Both the position numbers and the translations under genes were made by a program. Of a stretch of DNA of 64,000 bases, positions 45,063 to 54,304 are shown piece after piece. The notes beneath the pieces were generated by a model that worked only from the letters and a program-made list of their open reading frames with translations, was not told where the DNA came from and did not search any database. Within the stretch, counting starts at the first letter, position 1. Each line of letters begins with the position of its first letter. Origin of the DNA: Peptacetobacter hominis (GTDB lineage Bacteria; Bacillota; Clostridia; Peptostreptococcales; Peptostreptococcaceae); assembly GCF_006861675.1 (NCBI RefSeq), contig NZ_SGJB01000001.1, positions 124,001-188,000 of the forward strand. Reading direction: 5' to 3'.

Positions 45063-46511
45063 TTATTTTAAGGCAGCTCCATCAAGCTGTTTTTTACCTT
45101 TTCTAATAGTAAGTGCAGCATATACTATAGCAAGAATTACTCCAAGTATATATGCAACATTCATAGGAAGTCTGAATCCTATTTCCGCATTAAGTATGTA
45201 TGATGATATTATAAATACATAGAACATACCTGGGATAAGAGACATTATATAATTTTTCTTATTGATAAGAAGATATATAGTTATCATAGCAAATGCGAAA
45301 CATGCTATAGTCTGGTTTGCCCATGCGAAATATCTCCAAAGTATATTGAATCCCTCTGCATTTATTTTTGCGAATACAAGTATAAGAGCAACTGGCACGA
45401 ATATGCATGCAGATAATGTAAATCTGTTTTTCTTCTTAGTCTGATCTATATGAAGAGCATCACCTATCATAAGACGAGCAGATCTAAGAGCAGTATCTCC
45501 AGAAGTTATAGGAAGAACTATAACACCAAGTATAGCTATAAGTCCACCTACAGAACCAAGTAAATCATTTGCAACTATACCGATAACACTAGGAGTACCG
45601 ATAAGAGCAGAATCTATTCCGGCGTTGTAAACACCCATTGCAGCTGCAGACCATATCATAGCGATAAGACCTTCAAGTATCATCATATCATAGAAAGTAG
45701 TTTTACCTTCTCTTTCATTTGTTACAGATCTTGCAATAAGAGTTGCCTGAGTTGAGTGGAAACCTGAAACTATACCACATGCAACAGTAACAAAGAATAT
45801 AGGAAGTATAGGTAATCCTGCAGGATGAACTCCCATCCAGTTCTGAGCAGTAAGAGGAGTAAGTTCATATCCTTTTACAAATATACCAAGTCCTACACCT
45901 ATTGCAGATAATAAAAGAATAATACCGAATATAGGATAAACTCTACCGATTATTGCATCTATAGGGAATAAAGTAGCTGCAAGATAGTATGCAAATATAG
46001 CTCCGTATACAACCCATACAATTGGATTTGAAACTATAGATTCCTGATGAAGAATCTGAGTTACAACTAGATCCCCTGGAGTATAGATGAAAACTGCACC
46101 GACAAGTATCATAAGGAAACAAAGGAAAACATTGTATATTTTATAAACTCCGTTTCCAAGATATTTTCTGATAATTCCCGGCATCTGTTCACCGTTCTCT
46201 CTCATAGATATCATACCACTCATATAGTCGTGCATTGCACCGCCAAGAACACAACCTATAGGAATAAGTATAAATGCGATAGGACCGAATAATATACCCT
46301 GGATAGGTCCAAGGATAGGTCCAGTACCAGCTATATTAAGAAGCTCTATAAGTGCGTTTTTCATTTTTTTCATAGGAACGAAATCGACACCGTCTTCAAG
46401 AGTTATTGCTGGTGTTGGTCTGTCATCTGGTCCGAAAACCTTTTCACAATAGCGGCCATAAAGAAAACCTCCGCCGATAAGCATTACTAAACCGATCAAA
46501 AATGCTGTCAT
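45063..46511 (-). CDS. cstA: CstA-family peptide/pyruvate transporter
   Basis: A 482-residue membrane protein with roughly twelve helices. The family blocks LLNIAGTGPILGPIQGILFGP near residue 58-78 and CVLGGAMHDYMSGMISMRENGEQMP near 87-112 are plain, as is GFHSTQATLIARSV near 245. CstA proteins were described as carbon-starvation peptide transporters; the BtsT branch imports pyruvate with protons. Either fits this organism. AGAGGTTTTAAGC precedes ATG 46511. Confidence 0.94.
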   Translation of the reverse strand: MTAFLIGLVMLIGGGFLYGRYCEKVFGPDDRPTPAITLEDGVDFVPMKKMKNALIELLNIAGTGPILGPIQGILFGPIAFILIPIGCVLGGAMHDYMSGMISMRENGEQMPGIIRKYLGNGVYKIYNVFLCFLMILVGAVFIYTPGDLVVTQILHQESIVSNPIVWVVYGAIFAYYLAATLFPIDAIIGRVYPIFGIILLLSAIGVGLGIFVKGYELTPLTAQNWMGVHPAGLPILPIFFVTVACGIVSGFHSTQATLIARSVTNEREGKTTFYDMMILEGLIAMIWSAAAMGVYNAGIDSALIGTPSVIGIVANDLLGSVGGLIAILGVIVLPITSGDTALRSARLMIGDALHIDQTKKKNRFTLSACIFVPVALILVFAKINAEGFNILWRYFAWANQTIACFAFAMITIYLLINKKNYIMSLIPGMFYVFIISSYILNAEIGFRLPMNVAYILGVILAIVYAALTIRKGKKQLDGAALK

Positions 46512-46870
46512 GCTTAAAACCTCTTTTCATAATATGATTTTTATAATTCCGGATAATTCATAATATAGTAAATGTTGTTTTAATAACAATATGAATATCC
46601 ATGACAAGAGTATAACTCTTCAAGAATGAATTTTCAATATATTTAAAAAAATAACATGAAAAAATTTCTTGAATCAAAATAAAAAATAGAACAAAGAAGA
46701 AAAAATATATAATTTATAAGAAAAAAATATATATACAAAAAAATTACTAATTTATAAATAATGTTAAAAGATAAATATAGAAAAGATAAATGATAAAAAA
46801 ATAACAAATAATGATTAAAAATATGTTAATAATTTTATATAAAGTCAGAATGTTAAAAAAATCATTATCA

Positions 46871-46899
46871 TTGAACTGTTGTCAGCCTAATGATATAAT
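46871..46899 (+). promoter_or_regulatory. Promoter of nadABC
   Basis: TTGAAC at 46871-46876, 17-base spacer, TATAAT at 46894-46899. Confidence 0.75.
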
Positions 46900-46918
46900 G
46901 TTTCTGTAATCATTTAGG
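46886..46918 (+). promoter_or_regulatory. Palindromic operator overlapping the nadABC promoter
   Basis: CCTAATGAT (46886-46894) and ATCATTTAGG (46909-46918) form an inverted repeat spanning the -10 box and the likely transcript start. A repressor bound here would block transcription; NiaR or NrtR-like NAD regulators are candidates, but I did not match their published sites. Confidence 0.55.
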
Positions 46919-46990
46919 TTAAAAATATTGTAATAAAGCGGTATCTTTAGAAAAATAATGGTAAAAAAATAACAAAAGGTAGGTATTGAA

Positions 46991-47905
46991 ATGGTTAAAG
47001 AATTAACAAAAAAGATAAATGAGTTAAAGAAGGAAAAAGATGCAATTATACTGGCTCATTTTTATCAGCCACCAGAAATTCAGGCTATAGCAGATGAAGT
47101 TGGAGATTCATATTATCTGAGTGAAATAGCAAGAGACTGTCCTCAGAAAACAGTTGTATTCTGTGGTGTAAAATTTATGGGTGAAAGTGCAAAAATACTT
47201 TCTCCGGAGAAAACAGTACTTATGCCTGTAGCTAATGCAGGATGTGTGATGGCAGATATGGCAAATGACATACAGGTTGCAGCACTTAAGAAAAAACATC
47301 CGGATGCACTTACAGTGTGTTATATAAATTCTACAGCAGCAGTGAAGGCTCACTGTGATGTATCTGTTACATCTTCAAGTGCACTTAATATACTTGGAAA
47401 AGTTGAAAATAAAAAAATAATATTCCTTCCAGATAGAAATCTTGGAGAATATATAGCAGAGCATTTCCCTGAAAAAGAATTTATACTTTGGGATGGATGT
47501 TGTCTTTTCCACGATAGAATCAAACTTGAAGAGATAGAAAAACTAAAAGAAGAATATCCGGATGCAGAGGTTCTTGTACATCCTGAATGCAGAAAAGAAA
47601 TAAGAGATATGGCAGATTATACAGGAAGCACATCAGGAATAATAAAATATGCTACAAACAGTAACTGTAAGGAGTTTATAGTTGCTACAGAAGAAGGAAT
47701 TCTTTATGAGCTTGAAAAACAGAATCCGGATAAGAAATTTATGATTCCAGGTGGAAGTGTAAGATGTGCCGATATGAAGAAAACAACTCTTGAAAACCTA
47801 TATACAACTTTACTGAACGGAGAAAATGAAGTTGTAGTTGACGAGCAGATAAGAGAAAAAGCTTTGAAATCTCTTCTTAATATGCACAAACTTGCAGAGC
47901 AGTAA
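46991..47905 (+). CDS. nadA: Quinolinate synthase
   Basis: A 304-residue [4Fe-4S] enzyme that condenses iminoaspartate with dihydroxyacetone phosphate to quinolinate. It opens with AIILAHFYQPPEIQAIADEVGDSYYL and has three conserved Cys regions: NAGCVMADM near residue 83, HPECRKEIRD near 200 and GGSVRCADMKK near 260. AAGGTAGG precedes ATG 46991. It is the first gene of nadABC and oxygen-sensitive like other enzymes of this anaerobe. Confidence 0.96.
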   Translation: MVKELTKKINELKKEKDAIILAHFYQPPEIQAIADEVGDSYYLSEIARDCPQKTVVFCGVKFMGESAKILSPEKTVLMPVANAGCVMADMANDIQVAALKKKHPDALTVCYINSTAAVKAHCDVSVTSSSALNILGKVENKKIIFLPDRNLGEYIAEHFPEKEFILWDGCCLFHDRIKLEEIEKLKEEYPDAEVLVHPECRKEIRDMADYTGSTSGIIKYATNSNCKEFIVATEEGILYELEKQNPDKKFMIPGGSVRCADMKKTTLENLYTTLLNGENEVVVDEQIREKALKSLLNMHKLAEQ

Positions 47906-47944
47906 ATGAAAATACAGGGGATAGAAGTATTAGAGGTATAAAAA

Positions 47945-49246
47945 ATGAAAACAGATGTACTTATAGTAGGAAGCGGGGTAGCAGGTCTTTACTGTGCCCT
48001 TAATATAGATAACAGTAAAAAAGTTACAGTTATTTCAAAATCAAAAGTGGATAATAACAATACCTACCTTGCACAGGGAGGAATATCTACAGCTCTTGAT
48101 GAGGAAGATATAAAACCTTTTGTTGAGGACACTCTAAAGGCCGGAAGATATAAAAATAGAGTTGAGGCTGTTGAAGTTCTTGCTGAAGAGTCTATAGAAA
48201 ATATATCCCAGATTGTTGAGGAGTATGGAATGCCGCTGGATAAAGTGGATGGAAAAATAGACTATACAAGAGAAGGTGCTCATAGAGTAAACAGAATAGT
48301 TCACAGCAAGGATAATACAGGTGAAATAGTATTCAAAACACTTTATAAAGAGGTCCTAAAAAGAAATAATATTGAAATAATAGAAGATGCATCTCTTATA
48401 GATATAATATCAGAAAACAATGTATGCGTTGGAGCCAGAATATATAAGGATGAAAAAGAAATACATGTATTTTCAAAAGCAACTGTTCTGGCTACCGGTG
48501 GAATAGGAGGACTTTTCAAAAATTCAACAAACCAGAGACAACTTACAGGAGATGGTATAGCCATAGCTCTAAAAAATAATATAGAAATAGAGAATCTTAA
48601 GTATATACAGATTCATCCTACAGCTTTTTATGAAGAAAACAGCAATGGAAGAAGAATGCTTATATCAGAATCTTTAAGAGGAGAAGGAGCAGTTCTTAGA
48701 AACAAGGCAGGAGAAAGATTTGTGGACGAGCTTCTACCTAGAGATGTTGTTTCACATGCTATATTTGAGCAGATGAAAAAAGACAACAGTGAATATGTAT
48801 ATCTTGATGCAACTCATCTTGGAGAAGAATATCTTAAAAACAGGTTTACATTTATATATAACGGATGCCTTGAAAAGGGAGTAAATATAGGAAAAGAAAT
48901 GATAAAAGTATCTCCTGCACAACACTATTTCATGGGTGGTATACATGTAGATCTTGACTCAAAAACTACTATGGATAATCTTTATGCAGTAGGAGAAGTA
49001 AGCTGTACAGGTGTTCACGGTGCAAATAGACTTGCAAGCAATTCTCTTCTTGAAGGTCTTGTATTTTCAAAAAGAGCAGCTCAAAGCATAAACCGTACAA
49101 TATCAGATGATGAGATAGATGAAAAAGATATACCATCGCTTGAAAAAAATATAGAAGATATTTTCTGCGAAAATAGAAAAATGGTAATTGATGAGATAAT
49201 AAAAAGTAGTGAGGATTTTGATTATGAATTATTTGATTATAGATAA
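47945..49246 (+). CDS. nadB: L-aspartate oxidase
   Basis: A 433-residue flavoprotein that oxidises aspartate to iminoaspartate for NadA. FAD-binding starts VLIVGSGVAGLYCALNI; then AQGGISTAL near residue 42, ATGGIGGLF near 180 and the substrate block HPTAFYEENSNGRRMLISESLRGEGA near 223, and GEVSCTGVHGANRLASNSLLEGLVF near 345-370. It is shorter than many NadB proteins because the C-terminal helical domain is reduced. In an anaerobe, fumarate rather than oxygen should re-oxidise the flavin. The last 23 bases overlap nadC. Confidence 0.95.
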   Translation: MKTDVLIVGSGVAGLYCALNIDNSKKVTVISKSKVDNNNTYLAQGGISTALDEEDIKPFVEDTLKAGRYKNRVEAVEVLAEESIENISQIVEEYGMPLDKVDGKIDYTREGAHRVNRIVHSKDNTGEIVFKTLYKEVLKRNNIEIIEDASLIDIISENNVCVGARIYKDEKEIHVFSKATVLATGGIGGLFKNSTNQRQLTGDGIAIALKNNIEIENLKYIQIHPTAFYEENSNGRRMLISESLRGEGAVLRNKAGERFVDELLPRDVVSHAIFEQMKKDNSEYVYLDATHLGEEYLKNRFTFIYNGCLEKGVNIGKEMIKVSPAQHYFMGGIHVDLDSKTTMDNLYAVGEVSCTGVHGANRLASNSLLEGLVFSKRAAQSINRTISDDEIDEKDIPSLEKNIEDIFCENRKMVIDEIIKSSEDFDYELFDYR

Positions 49247-50060
49247 AATGATAAAAGATGCTCTTATAGAAGATATACCAAATGAAGATATAAGTACTAA
49301 TTCAGTTGTAAAAGAGGGATCTGTTTCAGCGGTGGATCTTATATGTAAAGCAGATGGAATAATAGCTGGGTTAGGTGTATTCAAAAGGGTATTTGATATA
49401 CTTGGAGATGTAGAAATAGAGTTTTTTGTAAAAGATGGAGATAAAGTGAAAAAAGGGCAGATGCTTGCTGAACTTAAAGGAAGTACAAGAAATCTCCTTA
49501 TGGGAGAGAGAGTAGCACTTAACTATCTTCAGAGAATGAGTGGTATAGCAACTATGACAGGAAAATATGTAGAAAAGCTTAAAGGAAGTAAGACGAAGCT
49601 TCTTGATAGCAGAAAGACAATGCCTAATATGAGAATACTTGATAAATATGCAGTGAGAATGGGTGGAGGAAACAACCATAGAATGAATCTTTCGGATGCT
49701 GTAATGCTGAAAGATAACCATATTGGTGCTGCAGGTGGCGTAAAAGAAGCTATAGAAGCAGCCAGAAACTATGCATCATTTGTTGTGAAGATAGAAGTTG
49801 AAGTTGAAACTCTTGATATGGTAAGGGAAGCTGTAGAAGCTGGAGCAGATATAATAATGCTTGACAATATGGATATGGAAACTGCAAAGGAAGCTGTAAA
49901 AATAATAGACAACAGAGCTATTGTAGAGTTTTCTGGAAATGTAACTCTTGAAAATATAGAAGAAGTCGGGAAAATAGGTGTAGATGTGGTATCTTCTGGA
50001 TCACTGACACATTCAGTAAAAGCTCTCGATATAAGTATGAAAAATCTCAGAAATATATAA
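49224..50060 (+). CDS. nadC: Nicotinate-nucleotide diphosphorylase (carboxylating)
   Basis: A 278-residue quinolinate phosphoribosyltransferase giving nicotinate mononucleotide. It has ERVALNYLQRMSGIATMTGKYV near residue 95, LLDSRKTMPNMRILDKYAVRMGGGNNHRMNLSDAVMLKDNHI-type active-site stretch near 130-170 and VEVETLDMVREAVEAGADIIMLDNMD. ATG 49224 follows GAGG and overlaps the nadB end, indicating translational coupling. It closes the nadABC unit. Confidence 0.96.
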   Translation: MNYLIIDKMIKDALIEDIPNEDISTNSVVKEGSVSAVDLICKADGIIAGLGVFKRVFDILGDVEIEFFVKDGDKVKKGQMLAELKGSTRNLLMGERVALNYLQRMSGIATMTGKYVEKLKGSKTKLLDSRKTMPNMRILDKYAVRMGGGNNHRMNLSDAVMLKDNHIGAAGGVKEAIEAARNYASFVVKIEVEVETLDMVREAVEAGADIIMLDNMDMETAKEAVKIIDNRAIVEFSGNVTLENIEEVGKIGVDVVSSGSLTHSVKALDISMKNLRNI

Positions 50061-50070
50061 TTATAATTAA

Positions 50071-50115
50071 AAAACTGTATCTTATATAGGATTTATATGG
50101 GGTACAGTTTTTTTA
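50071..50115 (+). terminator. Terminator after nadC
   Basis: AAACTGTA pairs with TACAGTTT around a 23-base AT-rich loop and is followed by TTTTTATTG. Confidence 0.8.
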
Positions 50116-50236
50116 TTGTCTATAGCTAAAGATAAATATGAAGAAAATATATTTATAAAATCTTGTATTACAAATATGTTTGTATCAATTCCTCTGTGGT
50201 ATAATATTTCAGAAAAAAGGAAAAGGAGGGTGTATT

Positions 50237-51931
50237 ATGAAATTTTCAGAATACAAATATCAAAGACCGGACTATGAATATGAGAAAAAAGTGTTTTCTG
50301 ATAATATGGAAAAACTGAAAAAAGCAGAAAGCTTTGAGTCTTTCAGAAAAATACTTGATGATATAAATAAACAAAGAAATAGAATTGAGAGTATGAAAAT
50401 TGTAGCATCGATAAACTACAGCATAAATACAGGAGATAAAAATAATATAGCCGAAAAAAATTACTGGGATGAAAATGCTCCTAAATATGACAAATTAAAT
50501 GTGGATCTATACAAAATAATTATAGATTCAAAGTATGATAAAGAGATAATAGAAACATATGGAATGCAATTTTATAATATTATAAAATGCAGTATAAGTG
50601 AAATATCAGATGAAATAATAACAGATCTTATTGAAGAAAACAGATTATGTTCAGAGTATACAAGGCTTCTTGCAGCGGGAAATGTAGTCTTTGGTGGTGA
50701 AAAATTAAATCTATCTGAAGTGAATAAATATACGACTGACAGTAACAGAAATATTAGAAAATCAGCGGCTGAAGCATTTTCCGGATATTTTGAAGAGCAT
50801 GAAGAAGAATTTGATATTCTGTTTGATAAGCTCGTAAAAGTGAGGGATAGAATTGCTAAAAAGCTTGGGTATGAAAATTTTGTAGAACTTGGATACAAAA
50901 GAATGAAAAGAACCGATTACAATGAAAATGATGTTTCAAAGCTTAGAAAAGCAGTAGAAAATTCATGGGATATTATTATAGATAAAATAAATAAAAATAA
51001 ATCTGAAAGATTGTCGATAGAAAAAATAAAGTATTATGATGATGAAGTTGAATTTCCTGGATGGAATATGGAACCGGAAATTGAATATGATGAAATGATA
51101 AAGTCTGCTGAGAAAATGTATTCAGAGTTGTCAGATGAAACAGGTATGTTTTTCAGGAATCTTGTTGAAAATGAAATGATGGATTTGAAAACAGCACCTC
51201 GGAAGGGGATGGGTGGATACTGTACGTATGTGCCTGATCTGAAATCACCTTTTGTATTTGCCAACTTCAATAGAAGCTTTGATGATGTTGATACATTGAC
51301 TCATGAGATGGGGCACGGTTTTCAGCTTTATATGTCGAATTGGATAGATATGCCGGAAATAAACTTTCCGACTCTTGATAGTTGTGAAATTCATTCAATG
51401 ACTATGGAATTTATTACAATGCCGTGGATGGAACTTTTCTTTGGAAAAAATGCTTCAAAATACAAATATTCGCATTTATGTACTATATCGAGGTTGATTC
51501 CATACTGTATGGTTGTAGATGAATTTCAGCATATAATATACAGAAATATAAATATGACTCCTAACGATAGAAAAAAATTATGGAGAAATCTGGAAAAAAA
51601 ATACATTAAATACAAAGATTATGATGACAACAGCTTTCTTGACAGAGGAGGATGGTGGTTAAGACAAGGGCATATATTCAAAAATCCATTTTATTATATA
51701 GATTATGCTCTTGCATCTCTTTGTGCAATTCAACTTGCAGAAAAATATACAGAAAATCATCATGAAGGGTGGAATCTTTATATGGATATATGTAAGGTGG
51801 GAGGTACAAGATCATTCAATGAAATAGTCAATATAGCTAATCTGGACTCTCCTTTTGAAGACGAAAGTATATCTAAAATAGTGAGAAAAATTTCACAAAG
51901 TTTAGATGTAAAAATAGCAAATGAAAAATAA
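50237..51931 (+). CDS. pepF: M3 family oligoendopeptidase
   Basis: A 564-residue cytoplasmic zinc peptidase of the PepF/M3 family, which trims imported oligopeptides. The zinc site is THEMGHGFQLYM (HExxH) near residue 357, with the third ligand in LDSCEIHSMTMEF near 385. The shorter length is typical of the M3 subfamily found in Clostridia. ATG 50237 follows AGGAGGG; the frame is open upstream to 50180, but without a site. It is a single-gene unit. Confidence 0.93.
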   Translation: MKFSEYKYQRPDYEYEKKVFSDNMEKLKKAESFESFRKILDDINKQRNRIESMKIVASINYSINTGDKNNIAEKNYWDENAPKYDKLNVDLYKIIIDSKYDKEIIETYGMQFYNIIKCSISEISDEIITDLIEENRLCSEYTRLLAAGNVVFGGEKLNLSEVNKYTTDSNRNIRKSAAEAFSGYFEEHEEEFDILFDKLVKVRDRIAKKLGYENFVELGYKRMKRTDYNENDVSKLRKAVENSWDIIIDKINKNKSERLSIEKIKYYDDEVEFPGWNMEPEIEYDEMIKSAEKMYSELSDETGMFFRNLVENEMMDLKTAPRKGMGGYCTYVPDLKSPFVFANFNRSFDDVDTLTHEMGHGFQLYMSNWIDMPEINFPTLDSCEIHSMTMEFITMPWMELFFGKNASKYKYSHLCTISRLIPYCMVVDEFQHIIYRNINMTPNDRKKLWRNLEKKYIKYKDYDDNSFLDRGGWWLRQGHIFKNPFYYIDYALASLCAIQLAEKYTENHHEGWNLYMDICKVGGTRSFNEIVNIANLDSPFEDESISKIVRKISQSLDVKIANEK

Positions 51932-52134
51932 TTCTGAATATTTATAACCGAGTATGATATATACAAATAAAAATTGATGTTATACATAAAATAATATTTA
52001 TATCTTTTATGTATATATAAAAAATAAAATTGCAAAAACGCATCAAATCAAGTATTTGTAGATATTAGAGGATATACTAAAAACAGGCACCGTTTTCATT
52101 GTTAAAAAATATTAAAAAAATATCAAAAAAAGAC

Positions 52135-52163
52135 TTGATATTTTGATTGAAAATTTATATACT
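52135..52163 (+). promoter_or_regulatory. Promoter of the glycine reductase operon
   Basis: TTGATA at 52135-52140, 17-base spacer, TATACT at 52158-52163. It lies immediately before the riboswitch. The preceding 200 bases (51932-52134) are AT-rich with nothing else recognised. Confidence 0.75.
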
Positions 52164-52174
52164 TAACTTAACGA

Positions 52175-52320
52175 ATATAGAGCAAGCCAAATAAAGACTG
52201 GATGAAGCATAAGGGAGACTTCCTTAAATGGGGACCGAAGGGACAAGTCGATATCATACCCACGGTATTGATGAAATTCTCAGGTGAATATACTTTATGT
52301 GGACAGGACTCTGAAGATTA
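52175..52320 (+). promoter_or_regulatory. Glycine riboswitch (single aptamer)
   Basis: The conserved glycine aptamer core is visible: GGGAGACTTCC (about 52212), then ACCGAAGGGACAAG (52235-52248), AATTCTCAGGT (about 52275) and GGACAGGACTCTGA (about 52303-52316). Only one full aptamer is seen; flanking bases 52175-52205 may form the short ghost stem known from single-aptamer versions. A terminator follows at once, so glycine binding probably prevents termination and turns on grd genes. Confidence 0.88.
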
Positions 52321-52325
52321 TTTTG

Positions 52326-52367
52326 ACAGGGTAAACAAATGGGGACGTTTGTTTAACCTGTTTTTTT
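52326..52367 (+). terminator. Riboswitch expression-platform terminator
   Basis: CAGG-TAAACAAA pairs with TTTGTTTA-CCTG around a short GGGG-containing loop, followed by TTTTTTT. It lies directly after the aptamer and before grdX. Confidence 0.88.
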
Positions 52368-52412
52368 ATTGTAAAAAAGGCTATGCAATCTTAATTGAAA
52401 GAGAGAAATGTT

Positions 52413-52787
52413 ATGTTTATAGTAACAAATAATCCTTTAGTCAAAGAGAAGTTTGAAGATAAGAAAATTCTGTTCTTTGAAGTATCTTATATAGGTATAC
52501 TTGAAGAATGCAGAAAAATGATACATAAGGGAAATAGAATGCTTTCACATCCTCTGTATGGAAGTGTAAAACCAAATGAAACACCATACAGAACAGTTAT
52601 AATGACTGAGGGTGAAGAACTTGATTATATGTCAGTCGAACTGATTGAAGATGCGATAGCAACTGCTTCCAAGTTTCAAAAAAATCAGAGAACTCCAGAC
52701 TGGAGTGAAAGTATAATGGAAGATTTCCAGGTTATAGATCTGGATATAATGACACATACAATATCAAGAATAGAATATGAGTACTAG
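52413..52787 (+). CDS. grdX: GrdX family protein
   Basis: A 124-residue small protein, the first gene of many glycine reductase clusters, with unknown function. The sequence FIVTNNPLVKEKFED and MIHKGNRMLSHPLYGSVKPNETPYRT match GrdX. ATG 52413 is preferred over TTG 52395, since GAGAG lies about 7-11 bases upstream; the longer start would extend into the leader. Expression should depend on the glycine riboswitch. Confidence 0.9.
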   Translation: MFIVTNNPLVKEKFEDKKILFFEVSYIGILEECRKMIHKGNRMLSHPLYGSVKPNETPYRTVIMTEGEELDYMSVELIEDAIATASKFQKNQRTPDWSESIMEDFQVIDLDIMTHTISRIEYEY

Positions 52788-52903
52788 ATAGCAATGTTGT
52801 TTGAATGAATAGTTGTTGCATTCGGGAAAATGTTTTACAAATATGTCAAAATATAAAAATTTATATTTATAAATAATCTTGTATAAATCAGGAGGAATTT
52901 AAA

Positions 52904-53854
52904 ATGGAAAATGTATACGATATTGCCATAATCGGTGCAGGTCCTGCAGGTCTTGCAGCTGGATTATACGGTGCAAGAGCAAAAATGAAAACAGTAATAT
53001 TTGAAAAAAGTAAAAATGGTGGTCAGATAGTTATAACTCATGAAGTTGCAAACTATCCTGGATCAGTTGAAAATGCAAGTGGACCTTCTCTTGTAGCAAG
53101 AATGGTTCAGCAGTGTAAAGAATTCGGTGCTGAAATAAAAAGAGATGATATAGTTGAAGTTCAGCTTGAAGGAGATATAAAAGTAATAAAAGGACAGAGC
53201 GGTGAAGAATACAGAGCTAAAGCCGTTGTAGTTGCAGCAGGTGCGTCTCCAAGAAAAATAGGATGTCCTGGAGAAAAAGAATTCACTGGAAAAGGTGTTT
53301 CTTACTGTGCAACATGTGATGCTGATTTCTTTGAAGATTTCGAAGTTTTCGTAGTTGGTGGAGGAGACAGTGCTATAGAAGAAGCAATGTACTTAACTAA
53401 ATTTGCAAGAAAAGTTACAATAGTTCACAGAAGACAGGGATTCAGATGTGCTAAGAGTATAGAAGAAAAAGCAAAAGCTAATCCAAAAATAGAGTTCCTT
53501 TTAGATACAGTTGTTGAAGAAATAAAAGGAGACGGAATACTTGAATCAGTAGTATTCAAAAATGTTGTTACTGGTGAAACTTTCGAGTACCATGCAGATG
53601 AAGAAGATGGAACAATGGGAGTATTCGTATTCATAGGTGTTGTTGCTCAGACAGATTTATACAAAGGTATAATAGATATGAACGAGCAGAACTACATAAT
53701 AACAGATGACTGCATGAGAACAAATATACCAGGTGTATTTGCAGCAGGAGACTGTAGAGTAAAACCTTTAAGACAGGTTGTAACTGCAACTGCTGACGGT
53801 GCTATAGCAGCTGTTATGGCAGAAAAATATATAAATGAGAAATTCGGAGAATAG
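52904..53854 (+). CDS. trxB: Thioredoxin reductase of the glycine reductase system
   Basis: A 316-residue NADPH-dependent flavoprotein that reduces the neighbouring thioredoxin. FAD site AIIGAGPAGLAAGLYGARA, redox-active pair in YCATCDADFF near residue 130, NADPH loop VGGGDSAIEEAMYL near 150 and C-terminal FAD motif GVFAAGDCRVKPLRQVVTATADG near 275-298. AGGAGG precedes ATG 52904. Electrons pass NADPH, TrxB, TrxA, then GrdA. Confidence 0.95.
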   Translation: MENVYDIAIIGAGPAGLAAGLYGARAKMKTVIFEKSKNGGQIVITHEVANYPGSVENASGPSLVARMVQQCKEFGAEIKRDDIVEVQLEGDIKVIKGQSGEEYRAKAVVVAAGASPRKIGCPGEKEFTGKGVSYCATCDADFFEDFEVFVVGGGDSAIEEAMYLTKFARKVTIVHRRQGFRCAKSIEEKAKANPKIEFLLDTVVEEIKGDGILESVVFKNVVTGETFEYHADEEDGTMGVFVFIGVVAQTDLYKGIIDMNEQNYIITDDCMRTNIPGVFAAGDCRVKPLRQVVTATADGAIAAVMAEKYINEKFGE

Positions 53855-53913
53855 TAAATACTATTTTCATGAATAGATATATAAAATAACAAATAAACGG
53901 TGGAGGTAACAAA

Positions 53914-54231
53914 ATGATAGCATTAGATAAAGAAATATTCGAAAAAGAAGTATTAGAAGCTGAAGGATATGTATTCGTAGATTTCTGGAGCCAGGGATGC
54001 GAACCTTGTAAAGCTTTAATGCCAGAAGTTCATGAATTAGCTGAAAAATACGCTGAAGGAATGAAATTCTGTGAAATGGATATAACAAAAGCAAGAAGAC
54101 TTGCTATAAAACAGAAAGTTTTAGGACTTCCAACTCTAGCTGTTTATAAAGATGGAGAAAAAATAGATGAAGTTACTAAAGACGATGCTACTATAGCTAA
54201 TATAGAAGCAATGATAAAAAAATATGTTTAA
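53914..54231 (+). CDS. trxA: Thioredoxin of the glycine reductase system
   Basis: A 105-residue thioredoxin with the active site [11 protein letters not shown] (Cys-Glu-Pro-Cys) near residue 30 instead of the usual Cys-Gly-Pro-Cys. Amino-acid-fermenting anaerobes carry such variant thioredoxins in their reductase clusters. The cis-Pro loop is [13 protein letters not shown] near 70. It re-reduces the selenoprotein GrdA after acetyl transfer. GGAGG precedes ATG 53914. Confidence 0.94.
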   Translation: MIALDKEIFEKEVLEAEGYVFVDFWSQGCEPCKALMPEVHELAEKYAEGMKFCEMDITKARRLAIKQKVLGLPTLAVYKDGEKIDEVTKDDATIANIEAMIKKYV

Positions 54232-54304
54232 TCAATAATCAGCATATTATTAGCTTTTAATTTTAAAAGGTTAATTTTATACAAAATTTTATAGGAGGTG
54301 CGTT

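Larger units (their letters stand above)
46512..46990. other. 479-base intergenic region between divergent cstA and nadA
   Basis: It is extremely AT-rich, with long A-runs at 46640-46860. On the minus strand TTGTTA and TATATT at about 46562-46589 with 16-base spacing may be the cstA promoter. On the plus strand the nadA promoter and a palindrome lie at 46871-46918. No open reading frame or structured RNA was recognised in the middle part. Confidence 0.5.

Noticed and set aside
46855-46870. Fur box before nadA
   Set aside because: ATCATTATC occurs in a very AT-rich stretch and covers only part of the 19-bp Fur consensus; chance is likely.
52202-52432. A 76-residue ORF across the glycine riboswitch
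   Set aside because: It overlaps the conserved aptamer and terminator, has no ribosome-binding site and no recognisable protein features.
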